Assembly (NCBI RefSeq): GCF_040412425.1
Contig: NC_089762.1
Span: 23,175,606 to 23,239,605 of the forward strand
Direction of reading: 5' to 3'
From: Macrobrachium rosenbergii
Taxonomy: Eukaryota > Arthropoda > Malacostraca > Decapoda > Palaemonidae
DNA length: 64,000 nucleotides
Positions 49,893-61,463 of the stretch are shown in pieces. The first letter of the stretch is position 1; the number at the start of each line of letters is the position of its first letter. Made by a program: the position numbers and the translations under genes. The notes beneath the pieces are model-generated. The model was not told the origin of the DNA, made no database searches, and saw nothing but the letters and a program-made list of their open reading frames with translations.

Positions 49893-50883
49893 CTGGCTGA
49901 ATTGGACCCTGGGCCCCACAAACAAACCCAAAAAAAGGACCCTTACCAAAGATTTCCTCCGGAATCGCCGGAGGTGGCCATCATTACATGAATGACTATG
50001 CTCTAGTTTGAGAAAATGATAGTCTTCGTATTGGCGCCAAAATCTTCACCGAAGAATCCCCTGAAGACTCCTTGAAGATTCTTTCTTCAGCTGAATTGGA
50101 CCCCTGGGCCCCACAAAAAAAAAAAAAAAAGGACCCCTTAAAAGATTTCCTCCGGAATCGCCGGAGGTGGCCATCATTACATGAATGACTATGCTCTAGT
50201 TTGAGAAAATGATAGTCTTCGTATTGGCGCCAAAATCTTCACCGAAGAATCCCTGAAGACTCCTTGAAGATTCTTTTTCAGCTGAATTGGCTGAATTGGA
50301 CCCCTGGGCCCCAAAAAAAAAACAAAAAAGGACCCCTTTGCAAAGATTTCCTCCGAAATCGCCGGAGGTTAGCCATCATTACATGAATGACTATGCTCTA
50401 GTTTGAGAAAATGATAGTCTTCGTATTGGCGCCAAAATCTTCACCGAAGAATCCCTGAAGACTCCTTTGAAGATTCTTTTTCAGCAGTATAACAAGCCTG
50501 AATTGGACCCCTGGGCCCCAAAAAAAAAAAAAAAAGGACCCTTAGCAAAGATTTCCTCCGGAATCGCTGGAGGTGGCCATCATTACATGAATGACTATGC
50601 TCTAGTTTGAGAAAATGATAGTCTTCGTATTGGCGCCAAAATCTTCACCGAAGAATCCCTGAAGACTCCTTGAAGATTCTTTCTTCAGCTGAATTGGACC
50701 CCTGGGCCCCACAAAAAAAAAAAAAAAAAAAAAAACCCCTTAGCAAAGATTTCCTCCGGAATCGCCGGAGGTGGCCATCATTACATGAATGACTATGCTC
50801 TAGTTTGAGAAAATGATAGTCTTCGTATTGGCTCCAAAATCCTCACCCAAGATTCCCTGAAGACTCCTTGAAGACTCTTTTTT
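49893..50883 (+). repeat. S block, 5 monomers
   Basis: Two consecutive units are altered at the S' position: a duplicated GGCTGAATTGG (50280-50299), then CAGTATAACAAGCCTGAATT (50485-50504). Confidence 0.92.
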
Positions 50884-51423
50884 CAGCAGTATAACAGGTG
50901 TCATTTTTCAATTTCAAGGGTAATTTCTACCATTTATATAGCTGGTAGCCTTTCATCATTGGCACTCTGTTGTAGTATTCCATGTGTCATTTTTCAGTTT
51001 CAAGGTTCCTGTAACCTTGAAAGTAATGCAGGTGTCATTTTGAAATTGGAAGGTTCATATGTAAAATTAACAAAAACACCAACTTTGAGGTCCCATAGCC
51101 GAGAGGGAACCTGCCACGGACATGAGGCTCCAATTAGAGCCCCTTTATTTTGATCCGTTCTATTAAAAATTCATACAAAACATCAATACGTTCAGGCCTT
51201 GCTGAGTTTTGGATGCCTGAATTTTTATTGTATAAACTAAAAATCGACTTTGAGGCCCCGTAGCTAAGAGTCATTTTAGAATTATGCAAGTCTGAATTTC
51301 CATTCATCGATTTTTGGAAACTGGAAATATTGGCCCAAAAAATTTTACATCCCAAAATTAATAGAACTGTACTAACAAGGGTTAGTTAGGTCGAAAATTT
51401 TGAAAGTTCTATTTTTTGAGGCT

Positions 51424-51460
<37 letters not shown>

Positions 51461-51497
51461 AGGTTTAGAATATGCCACCTTCACCACGCAAGGGTCC
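50884..51497 (+). repeat. L segment L28
   Basis: 614 bp with the GGTTCATATG variant and a private AACCTTGAAAGTAATG; the T-run is about 29 nt. Confidence 0.93.
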
Positions 51498-52273
51498 CAG
51501 CTTGAATTGGACCCCTGGGCCCCACAAACAAACCCAAAAACCCCTTACAAAGATTTCCTCCGGAATCGCCGGAGGTGGCCATCATTACATGAATGACTAT
51601 GCTCTAGTTTGAGAAAATGATAGTCTTCGTATTGGCGCCAAAATCTTCACCGAAGAATCCATGAAGACTCCTTGAAGATTCTTTCTTCAGCTGAATTGGA
51701 CCCCTGGGCCCTACAAAAAAAAAAAAAAAAAAGGACCCCTTAGCAAAGATTTCCTCCGGAATCGCCGGAGGTGGCCATCATTACATGAATGACTATGCTC
51801 TAGTTTGAGAAAATGATAGTCTTCGTATTGGCGCCAAAATCTTCACCGAAGAATCCTGAAGACTCCTTGAAGATTCTTTCTTCAGCTGAATTGGACCCCT
51901 GGGCCCCACAAAAAAAAAAAAAAAAAAAAAGGACCCCTTACAAAGATTTCCTCCGAATCGCCGGAGGTGGCCATCATTACATGAATGACTATGCTCTAGT
52001 TTGAGAAAATGATAGTCTTCGTATTGGCGCCAAAATCTTCACCGAAGAATCCCTGAAGACTCCTTGAAGATTCTTTCTTCAGCTGAATTGGACCCCTGGG
52101 CCCCACAAAAAAAAACAAAAAAGAACCCCTTAGCAAAGATTTCCTCCGGAATCGCCGGAGGTGGCCATCATTACATGAATGACTATGCTCTAGTTTGAGA
52201 AAATGATAGTCTTCGTATTGGCTCCAAAATCCTCACCCAAGATTCCCTGAAGACTCCTTGAAGACTCTTTCTT
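51498..52273 (+). repeat. S block, 4 monomers
   Basis: Regular block; the first unit reads CAGCTTGAATTGG, and the last A-run is followed by AAGAACCCC. Confidence 0.93.
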
Positions 52274-52876
52274 CAGCAGTATAACAGGTGTCATTTTTCA
52301 ATTTCAAAAAAAATTTCTACCATTTATATAGCTGGTAGCCTTTCATCATTGGCACTCTGTTGTAGTATTCCATGTGTCATTTTTCAGTTTCAAGGTTCCT
52401 GTAACCTTGTAAATGTAATGCAGGTGTCATTTTGAAATTGCAAGGTTCATATGTAAAATTAACAAAAAAACCAACTTTGAGGTCCCATAGCCGAGAGGGA
52501 ACCTTTCTTGAGGCTCCAATTAGAGCCCCTTTATTTTGATCCGTTCTATTAAAAAAAAACAAAAACATCAATACGTTCAGGCCTTGCTGAGTTTTGGATG
52601 CCTGAATTTTTATTGTATAAACTAAAAATCGACTTTGAGGCCCCGTAGTTAAGAGTCATTTTAGAATTATGCAAGTCTGAATTTCCATTCATCGATTTTT
52701 GGAAACTGAAAATATTGGCCCAAAAAATTTTTCCCCAAAATTAATAGAACTGTACTAACAAGGGTTAGTTAGGTCGAAAATTTTGAAAGTTCTATTTTCT
52801 GAGGCTGGACTTTTTTTTTTTTTTTTTTTATTCACCCCAGGTTTAGAATATGCCACCTTCACCACGCAAAGGTTCC
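52274..52876 (+). repeat. L segment L29 (internal deletion)
   Basis: 603 bp with the GGTTCATATG variant and the CAAAAAAAATTTCTACC patch. CTGCCACGGACA is replaced by TTTC (GGGAACCTTTCTTGAGGCTC, 52498), and AAAATTTTTCCCC lacks ACAT. Confidence 0.91.
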
Positions 52877-55800
52877 TCAGCTGAATTGGACCCTGGGCCC
52901 CACAAAAAAAACAAAAAGGACCCTTATGTAAAGATTTCCTCCGGAATCGCCGGAGGTGGCCATCATTACATGAATGACTATGCTCTAGTTTGAGAAAATG
53001 ATAGTCTTCGTATTGGCGCCAAAATCTTCACCGAAGAATCCTGAAGACTCCTTTGAAGATTCTTTCTTCAGCTGAATTGGACCCCTGGGCCCACAAAAAA
53101 AAACAAAAAGGACCCTTACTGAAAGATTTCCTCCGGAATCGCCGGAGGTGGCCATCATTACATGAATGACTATGCTCTAGTTTGAGAAAATGATAGTCTT
53201 CGTATTGGCGCCAAAATCTTCATGAAGAATCCTGAAGACTCCTTTGAAGATTCTTTCTTCAGCTGAATTGGACCCCTGGCCCCAAAAAAAAAAAAAAAGG
53301 ACCCTCTTAAAAGATTTCCTCCGGAATCGCCGGAGGTGGCTATCATTACATGAATGACTATGCTCTAGTTTGAGAAAATGATAGTCTTCAGTATTGGCGC
53401 CAAAATCTTCACCAAAGAACCCTGAAGACTCCTTTGAAGATTCCTTCAGCTGAATTGGACCCCTGGGCCCCACAAAAAAAACAAAAAGGACCCCTTACAA
53501 AGATTTCCTCCGGAATCGCCGGAGGTGGCCATCATTACATGAATGACTATGCTCTAGTTTGAGAAAATGATAGTCTTCGTATTGGCGCCAAAATCTTCAC
53601 CGAAGAATCCCTGAAGACTCCTTGAAGATTCTTTTTCAGCTGAATTGGACCCCCTGGGCCCCACAAAAAAAAACAAAAAAAGGACCCCTTACTAAAGATT
53701 TCCTCCGAATCGCCGGAGGTGGCCATCATTACATGAATGACTATGCTCTAGTTTGAGAAAATGATAGTCTTCGTATTGGCGCCAAAATCTTCACCGAAGA
53801 ATCCCTGAAGACTCCTTGAAGATTCTTTCTTCAGCTGAATTGGACCCTGGGCCCCACAAAAAAAACAAAAAAAAGGACCCTTACAAAGATTTCCTCCGGA
53901 ATCGCCGGAGGTGGCCATCATTACATGAATGACTATGCTCTAGTTTGAGAAAATGATAGTCTTCAATTGGCGCCAAAATCTTCACCAAAGAATCCCTGAA
54001 GACTCCTTGAAGATTCCTTTTTCAGCTGAATTGGACCCTGGGCCCCAAAAAAAAAAAAAAAAAGGACCCTTAGCAAAGATTTCCTCCGGAATCGCCGGAG
54101 GTGGCCATCATTACATGAATGACTATGCTCTAGTTTGAGAAAATGATAGTCTTCGTATTGGCGCCAAAATCTTCACCGAAGAATCCCTGAAGACTCCTTG
54201 AAGATTCTTTCTTCAGCTGAATTGGACCCCTGGGCCCCAAAAAAAAAAAAAAAAAGACCCCTTTAGCAAAAGATTTCCTCCGGAATCGCCGGAGGTGGCC
54301 ATCATTACATGAATGACTATGCTCTAGTTTGAGAAAATGATAGTCTTCGTATTGGCGCCAAAATCTTCACCGAAGAATCCCTGAAGACTCCTTTGAAGAT
54401 TCTTTCTTCAGCTGAATTGGACCCCTGGGCCCCAAAAAAAAACAAAAAAAAGGACCCTTTACAAAGATTTCTCCCGGAATCGCCGGAGGTGGCCATCATT
54501 ACATGAATGACTATGCTCTAGTTTGAGAAAATGATAATCTTCATTGGCGCCAAAATCTTCACCGAAGAATCCCTGAAGACTCCTTGAAGATTCTTTCTTT
54601 CAGCTGAATTGGACCCTGGGCCCCACAAAAAAAAACAAAAAGGACCCTTATAGCAAAGATTTCCTCCGGAATCGCCGGAGGTGGCCATCATTACATGAAT
54701 GACTATGCTCTAGTTTGAGAAAATGATAGTCTTCGTATTGGCGCCAAAATCTTCACCGAAGAATCCCTGAAGACTCCTTGAAGATTCTTTCTTCAGCTGA
54801 ATTGGACCCCTGGGCCCCACAAAAAAAAACAAAAAGGACCCCTTTACCAAAGATTTCCTCCGAATCGCCGGGAGGTGGCCATCATTACATGAATGACTAT
54901 GCTCTAGTTTGAGAAAATGATAGTCTTCAGTTATTTTGGCATTTATTATCTTCACCGAAGAATCCCTGAAGACTCCTTGAAGATTCTTTCTTCAGCTGAG
55001 GAATTTTACCCTGGGCCCCAAAAAAAAAAAAAAATTCCCCCTTACAAAGATTTCCTCCGAATCGCCGGAGGTGGCCATCATTACATGAATGACTATGCTC
55101 TAGTTTGAGAAAATGATAATCTTCGTTTATTGGCGCCAAAATCTTCACTGAAGAATCCCTGAAGACTCCTTGAAGATTCTTTCTTCAGCTGAATTGGACC
55201 CTGGGCCCCAATTTTAAAACAAAAAAACCCATTATTAAAGATTTCCTCCGGAATCGCCGGAGGTAGCCATCATTACATGAATGACTATGCTCTAGTTTGA
55301 GAAAATGATAATCTTCGTATTGGCGCCAAAATCTTCACCGAAGAATCCCTAAAGACTCCTTGAAGATTCTTTCTTTCCCAGCTGAATTGGACCCCTGGGC
55401 CCCAAAAAAAAAAAAAAAAAGGACCCCTTAGCAAAGATTTCCTCTGGAATCGCCGGAGGTGGCCATCATTACATGAATGACTATTCTCTAGTTTGAGAAA
55501 ATGATAGTCTTCGTATTGGCGCCAAAATCTTCACCAAGAAGAATCCTGAAGACTCCTTGAAGATTCTTTCTTCAGCTGAATTGGACCCTGGGCCCCACAA
55601 AAAAAAAACAAAAAGGACCCTTAGCAAAGATTTCCTCCGGAATCGCCGGAGGTGGCCATCATTACATGAATGACTATGCTCTAGTTTGAGAAAATGATAG
55701 TCTTCGTATTGGCGCAAAATCTTCACCGAAGAATCCCTGAAGACTCCTTGAAGATTCTTTCTTCAGCTGAATTGTACCCCTGGGCCCCACAAAAAAAAAA

Positions 55801-56350
55801 AAAAAAGGGACCCATTAGCAAAGATTTCCTCCGGAATCGCCGGAGGTGGCCATCATTACATGAATGACTATGCTCTAGTTTGAGAAAATGATAATCTTCG
55901 TATTGGCGCCAAAATCTTCACCGAAGAATCCCTGAGGACTCCTTGAAGATTCCTTTTTAGCTGAATTGGAGCGCTGGGCCCCACAAAAAAAAAAAACAAA
56001 AAGGACCCCTTACCAAAGATTTCCTCTGGAATCGCCGGAGGTGGCCATCATTACATGAATGACTATGCTCTAGTTGGAGAAAATGATAGTCTTCGTATTG
56101 GCGCCAAAATCTTCACCGAAGAATCCCTGAAGACTCCTTGAAGATTCTTCCTTCAGCTGAATTGGACCCCTGGGCCCCACAAAAAAAAAAACAAAAAAAG
56201 GACCCCTTAGCAAAGATTTCCTCCGGAATCGCCGGAGGTGGCCATCATTACATGAATGACTATGCTCTAGTTTGAGAAAATGATAGTCTTCGTATTGGCT
56301 CCAAAATCCTCACCCAAGATTCCCTGAAGACTCCTTGAAGACTCTTTCTT
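52877..56350 (+). repeat. Long L-free S block, 18 monomers
   Basis: Eighteen landmark copies at about 193-bp spacing with no L. Many A-runs carry one C about 5 nt from the right end (AAACAAAAAGG). Several units have GATAATCTTC for GATAGTCTTC (54533, 55116, 55308, 55890), a linked subgroup. Units at 54925-54955 and 55000-55035 are locally corrupted (CAGTTATTTTGGCATTTATT). An S'' haplotype occurs at 55949-55980. Confidence 0.93.
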
Positions 56351-56956
56351 CAGCAGTATAACAGGTGTCATTTTCAATTTCAAGGGTAATTTCTACCATT
56401 TATATAGCTGATAGCCTTTCATCATTGGCACTCTGTTGTAGTATTCCATGTGTTATTTTTCAGTTTCAAGGTTCCTGTAACCTTGTAAGTAATGCAGGTG
56501 TCATTTGAAATTGCAAGGATCATATGTAAAATTAACAAAAAACACCAACTTTGAGGTCCCATAGCCGAGAGGAACCTGCCACGGACATGAGGCTCCAATT
56601 AGAGCCCTCTTTATTTTGATCCGTTCTATTAAAAAAATTCATACAAAACATCAATACGTTCAGGCATTACTGAGTTTTGGATGCCTGAATTTTTATTGTA
56701 TAAACTAAAAAATCGACTTTGAGGCCCCGTAGCTAAGAGTCATTTTAGAATTATGCAAGTCTGAATTTCCATTCATCGATTTTTGGAAACTGGAAATATT
56801 GGCCCAAAAATTTTACATCCCAAAATTAATAGAACTGTACTAACAAGGGTCAGTTAGGTCGAAAATTTTGAAAGTTCTATTTTTTGAGGCTGGACTTTTT
56901 TTTTTTTTTTTTACACCCCAGGTTTAGAATATGCCACCTTCACCACGCAAAGGGTC
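56351..56956 (+). repeat. L segment L30
   Basis: 606 bp; AGCTGATAGCC and TGTGTTATTTTTCAG are private, and CAGGCATTACTGAG replaces CAGGCCTTGCTGAG. Confidence 0.93.
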
Positions 56957-57739
56957 CCGCTGAATTGGACCCTGGGCCCCAAAAACAAAACCAAAAAGGA
57001 CCCCTTTACAAAGATTTCTCCGGAATCGCCGGAGGTGGCCATCATTACATGAATGACTATGCTCTAGTTTGAGAAAATGATAGTCTTTGTATTGGCGCCA
57101 AAATCTTCACCGAAGAATCCCTGAAGACTCCTTGAAGATTCTTTCTTCAGCTGAATTGGACCCCTGGGCCCCCAAAAAAACCCAAAAAGGACCCTTTATA
57201 AAAGATTTCTCCGGAATCGCCGGAGGTGGCCATCATTACATGAATGACTACGCTCTAGTTTGAGAAAATGATAGTCTTTGTATTGGCGCCAAAATCTTCA
57301 CCGAAGAATCCTGAAGACTCCTTTGAAGATTCCTTTTCAGTTGAATTGGAGCGCTGGGCCCCACAAAAAAAAAAAAAAAAAAGGACCCCTTAGCAAAGAT
57401 TTCCTCCGAATCGCCGGAGGTGGCCATCATTACATGAATGACTATGCTCTAGTTTGAGAAAATGATAGTCTTCGTATTGGCGCCAAAATCCTCACCAAAG
57501 AATCCTGAAGATTCATTGAAGATTCTTTCTTCAGCAGTATAACAAGGGTCCTGGCTGAATTGGACCCCTGGGCCCCACAAAAAAAAAAAATGGACCACTT
57601 AAAAGATTTCCTCCGGAATCGCCGGAGGTGGCCATCATTACATGAATGACTATGCTCTAGTTTGAGAAAATGATAGTCTTCATTGGCTCCAAAATCCTCA
57701 CCCAAGATTCCCTGAAGACTCCTTGAAGACTCTTTCTTC
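56957..57739 (+). repeat. S block, 4 monomers
   Basis: Contains an S'' unit (57330-57360) followed by a clean S' unit (junction about 57532-57556), the same dimer as near the gap and at the array edge. Confidence 0.93.
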
Positions 57740-58353
57740 AGTAGTATAACAGGTGTGATTTTTCAATTTCAAGGGTAATTTCTACCATTTATATAGCTGG
57801 TAGCCTTTCATCATTGGCACTCTGTTGCAGTATTCCATGTGTCATTTTTCAGTTTCAAGGTTCTGTAACCTTGTAAGTAATGCAGGTGTTATTTTGAAAT
57901 TGCAAGGTTCATATGTAAAATTAACAAAAACACCAACTTTGAGGTCCCATAGACGAGAGGGAACCTGCCACGGACATGAGGCTCCAATTAGAGCCCCTTT
58001 ATTTTGATCCGTTCTATTAAAAATTCATAAAAAACATCAATACGTTCAGGCCTTGCTGAGTTTTGGATGCCTGAATTTTTATTGTATAAACTAAAAATCG
58101 ACTTTGAGGCCCCGTAGCTAAGAGTCATTTTAGAATTATGCAAGTCTGAATTTCCATTCATCGATTTTTGGAAAACTGGAAATATTGGCCCAAAAAAAAA
58201 TTACATCCCCAAAATTAATAGAACTGTACTAACAAGGGTTAGTTAGGTCGAAAATTTTGAAAGTTCTATTTTTTGAGGCTGGGCTCTTTTTTTTTTTTTT
58301 TTTTTTTTTTTACACCCCAGGTTTAGAATATGCCACCCTCACCACGCAAGGGT
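57740..58353 (+). repeat. L segment L31 (last L)
   Basis: 614 bp with the GGTTCATATG and TTGCAGTATTCC variants. Diverged at many sites (GTAGTATAACAGGTGTGATT, CCCATAGACGAGAGG, GGCTGGGCTCTTTT, CACCCTCACCACG). Confidence 0.93.
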
Positions 58354-58957
58354 CCCGGCTGAATTGGACCCCTGGGCCCCACAAAAAAACCCAAAAAGGA
58401 CCCCTTACCAAAGATTTCCTCTGGAATCGCCGGAGGTGGCCATCATTACATGAATGACTATGCTCTAGTTTGAGAAAATGATAGTCTTCGTATTGGCGCA
58501 AAATCTTCACCGAAGAATCCCTGAAGACTCCTTGAAGATTCTTTCTTCAGCTGAATTGGAACCCTGGGCCCCACAAAAAAAAAAAAACAAAAAGGACCCC
58601 TTAGCAAAGATTTCCTCCGGAATCGCCGGAGGTGGCCATCATTACATGAATGACTATGCTCTAGTTTGAGAAAATGATAGTCTTCGTATTGGCGCCAAAA
58701 TCTTCACCGAAGAATCCCTGAAGACTCCTTGAAGATTCCTTTTTCAGCTGAATTGGAGCGCTGGGCCCCACAAAAAAAAAAAAAAAAGGACCCTTAGCAA
58801 AGATTTCTCTGGAATCGCCGGAGGTATTTTCATTATATGAATGACTATGCTTTAGTTTGAGAAAATGATAGTCTTCGTATTGGCGCCAAAATCCTCACCG
58901 AAGAATCCCTGAAGATTCCTTGAAGATTTTTTCTTCAGCAGTATAACAAGGGTCCCG
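58354..58957 (+). repeat. Terminal S block, 3 monomers, array edge
   Basis: An S, an S'' (GGAGCGCTGG, about 58756) and a final diverged S' unit in which TATTTTCATTATATGAATGAC replaces GGCCATCATTACATGAATGAC. Homology stops after GGGTCCCG at 58,957, where S' would continue GCTGAATTGG. Confidence 0.92.
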
Positions 58958-59151
58958 TTGGCATTTGGTACAATGACCCGGAGATGTTTGATTGGTGCAA
59001 CTATAATTGCTTTCACATTCCTCCGTACTGCCCCGTCCACTATTGCAAGTGTTACTTTTACTAGCACGTCTGCTTCGGGTTGCACTTTTGCAGTGTCAAC
59101 ATTAACTTCAAGAAGGTTCGGAGATTCTCTGCAATTGACCATGTCATCCAA
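58958..59151 (-). other. Exon-like open frame abutting the array
   Basis: The minus strand is open from 59151 through the boundary into the array. The unique part encodes about 65 residues, rich in Val and Ala and with mixed charge; it includes VNCRESPNLLEVNVDTAKV and VKVTLAIVDGAVRRNVKAII. The first ATG is at 59142-59140, and a TGA lies just upstream of the frame. Inside the frame, CAATTGCAG/AGAATC resembles a splice acceptor with a poor pyrimidine tract. I do not recognise a family. It may be a truncated exon or retroelement piece, or chance; the frame runs on into satellite sequence, which argues against an intact gene. Confidence 0.2.
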
Positions 59152-60663
59152 TCAGACCTCATGAAGTTATTCTTGTCAAGTGGTTTGAGATTGTTTTCAT
59201 TTTGGATGTCACTCAAAATAATCAAATTATTTTGAAAACTTTGAATGTGTTAAACGAATTTGAATGCTGTGTTTTTAACTTGTAATTAACTCTAAATGAG
59301 CACAATATTATAGAATTTATGAACTAAGGAATCTGTCATAATATGATGATTTATAATCTCTGGGAAACGATGTACATCATTTTTTTCTGTGGATAATTAC
59401 TGTATTCTTTTGGATTTTTCTTAGGTAATAAACCAGTGATTATAAATTAATAAAGACTGAATGCAGCACAATTTCTCTTATCGTATCACAAAAAATATAT
59501 TGATTATATTTCTAAACTTATGTTAGCTGTGACAACAGACAACTTACAATAAAAATTTTGTTTGCCCTCTTATGCAAAGAGTGTAATGCAACAGGAATTG
59601 ACTAAAAATCCATAATCAAGTTCCAAAGAGAAAACAGGATCTGCTCCTCTCACTGTCTAATGGTTGCGAGGCGGTCTCTTAGGTCCTTCACAATCTATCC
59701 GTTACCTATCTTGACTCGAGCAGTGAACTTATAGATGCTTACCGAATGCTTCTCAAACTTGGCGACTTTCATTATATAATGGTACCGGGACTTTCTTTTA
59801 ATAAAGATTTGGTAACAAAATGTCCTTGTCTGGCAGAGGCTGTAATCAGTCTATGTAGTTCCTAAATATGATGAGGTTTATTACCTGATAAGGGCCTCGT
59901 CTGTCTCTGAAGGAAAAGGAATGGAAGTGTAAAACTGGGTTAAGGAATAATTCTATAATCCTGAGTAGAGTGGTTAAGGCATTTCACAGACTAAGATCTT
60001 TTACCATTGTAAGATTAGGAAAAGATTGTCTTCTTATTTTCAGTAGAAAAAATGTGTGCTTTCTTGCACCTTCTAAAGCATTTTGAGCAATTCCAGCGGC
60101 TGAGGCTGAGAAAGTATGGGTTCCTTAACATCAAATGATTTTGTACCTTACAGGAAATGGAGCTGTAAAATGGAAAATGTTCACCATTCACCGCTCACCT
60201 AAATTAACCAGGAGGAAGTAGGGAACTCTAGAGCTGGGCTCAGGCACGAACACAAAGCATTAGCTCTGGAAAGCATTGAGTCATGGAGTGAGAAATGAGT
60301 TTACACCGCCGATGATAAAGAAAGAATCACTCAATCATCAGAGATGAAAGCACATTCACACAAAGAGAATGCAATACAACAAATAATCTGAATCGTAGAA
60401 TAGCAAAGTGTGAAGTGAAGTGATATACTTGCCTTTAAGTTAAGTAAGAGATAAATCCGTAAAAAGAGGCTTTGCTCTTGGGAACACAAGGGACCCGCTG
60501 CTGAAATCGGACTTCAGAGGGAATGGAAGGAATTAGAAGCTCAAATCAGACTTTTGCTGACAATTTATGCGAAATACAAATCACACAATACGTTTAAGTT
60601 GTGTTTATGTGCCAGGTATTATCTCATCCTAAAGCCCCATAGGCCATAATCTCTGGAATAAAA

Positions 60664-60666
<3 letters not shown>
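59152..60666. other. AT-rich flank, nothing recognised
   Basis: About 1.5 kb of non-repetitive, AT-rich sequence. I see no long open frame, RNA gene or array-related word. A small GTGAAGTGAAGTGA repeat lies near 60410. Confidence 0.6.

Positions 60667-60750
<84 letters not shown>
60667..60750 (+). repeat. (CT)42 microsatellite
   Basis: Uninterrupted CT dinucleotide for 84 bp. Perfect long dinucleotide arrays of this kind are expected to be highly length-polymorphic. Confidence 0.99.
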
Positions 60751-60751
<1 letters not shown>

Positions 60752-61220
60752 GTGGTAATGCTTGAGTAACGACTGTAATTGCAGGATTAAAGAGGCTCCT
60801 TTTAATCCTTAGTTAGAATACATTCTATGCATATTAATACATATATAAACCACAGTTAAAGCTACTTAATGAACAATAACTAAATCCCAACATTAATAAA
60901 TACCATAATGTTACATTTCCAGAGGTCTTAATATAACCTATATTGAACGGTTATTTGCAAGTAGTTACTTCTGTATGAATCCTTCTCCTACACATATTTT
61001 ACCATGCAATGGATGCTCGACTTACTGAAGATAAGATACAACACAAGGTGCTTTCTCAATAAAAACCAAATATACGCCAGTATGGACAGACTGTAAACAA
61101 GTCCCCGCTATGCTAGTCTTCTATGATGAACAACCCGTTTTCTATACCGCTCCTATAGGAGTGGGTCAAGCAGGATCTGCCATACTGAATCAACCAAGCT
61201 CATTTATGTAAATTTGTACC
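60751..61220. other. Flank between microsatellite and LTR-like region
   Basis: AT-rich and non-coding by eye. It includes GTCCCCGC followed by TATGCTAGTCTTC at 61101-61122, which resembles a segment at 62529-62563. Confidence 0.5.
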
Positions 61221-61463
61221 TGTTACCAACTTATTTTGTATATGTCTCTTTTTCACATGTATTAGAATATTGTTAGATCAGCCATTGTCCATTTTCTTTT
61301 AACTCGACTTGTATTTATCCATTGTAATTATTGTCGAGAGTAATTGGCCTCAGGTCACCAAGATTCTATTGCATTCCTCTGTGTGACGTCAGTCCGCCGC
61401 TATATAAACGGCCTGCGTCCTGAATAAAGCAGCAGTAACTTTTCTCCTGCTCATTATTTAGCA
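61221..61463 (+). mobile_element. Candidate solo LTR or LTR fragment
   Basis: The sequence from TGTTACCAAC (61221) to TTTAGCA (61463) has LTR logic: TG...CA ends, then late in the element a CRE, a TATA box and AATAAA within 45 bp, followed by a pyrimidine-rich stretch. I found no convincing target-site duplication, no second LTR and no gag or pol frame, so the ends are guesses. A cellular promoter is the alternative. Confidence 0.3.
61384..61428 (+). promoter_or_regulatory. CRE - TATA - AATAAA cluster
   Basis: TGACGTCA (61384-61391) is the perfect palindromic CRE bound by CREB/ATF factors. TATATAAA (61401-61408) fits a TATA box, and AATAAA (61423-61428) fits a polyadenylation signal 15 bp after the TATA box. 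A TATA box so close to a poly(A) signal is typical of retroviral-type LTRs, where both lie around the U3/R border. Confidence 0.45.

Larger units (their letters stand above)
7959..58957 (+). repeat. Satellite array, forward-orientation arm
   Basis: About 51 kb of tandem array with 31 L segments and about 162 S monomers. A typical S (41241-41436) is 196 bp and reads, in order: TTGGCGCCAA palindrome; a purine/pyrimidine stretch with overlapping dyads (AAGAATC/GATTCTT and CTGAAGA/TCTTCAG); GGACCCCTGGGCCCC; an A-run; a second GGACCCC; the hairpin CCTCCGG-AATCG-CCGGAGG; then GGCCATCATTACATGAATGA. L start-to-start distances are mostly 1374-1432 bp or that plus multiples of about 0.2 kb, as expected from unequal exchange adding or removing single S units. 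The right edge is at 58,957, inside an S' unit. No coding, tRNA or rRNA content was seen. Confidence 0.97.

Noticed and set aside
1..58957. Many open frames of 60-100 codons with shared peptides (for example GGGHHYMNDYALV)
   Set aside because: They are translations of the satellite. Many start at TTG or other non-ATG codons, monomer length (196 bp) is not a multiple of three, and A-run length changes shift the frame from unit to unit, so no frame is maintained.
7959..58957. CRISPR-like repeat-spacer array
   Set aside because: Repeats are contiguous 196-bp and 610-bp units without unique spacers, in eukaryote-like sequence.
7959..58957. CENP-B box in the monomers
   Set aside because: No match to the NTTCGNNNNANNCGGGN pattern was seen in S or L; centromere identity cannot be judged from sequence alone.
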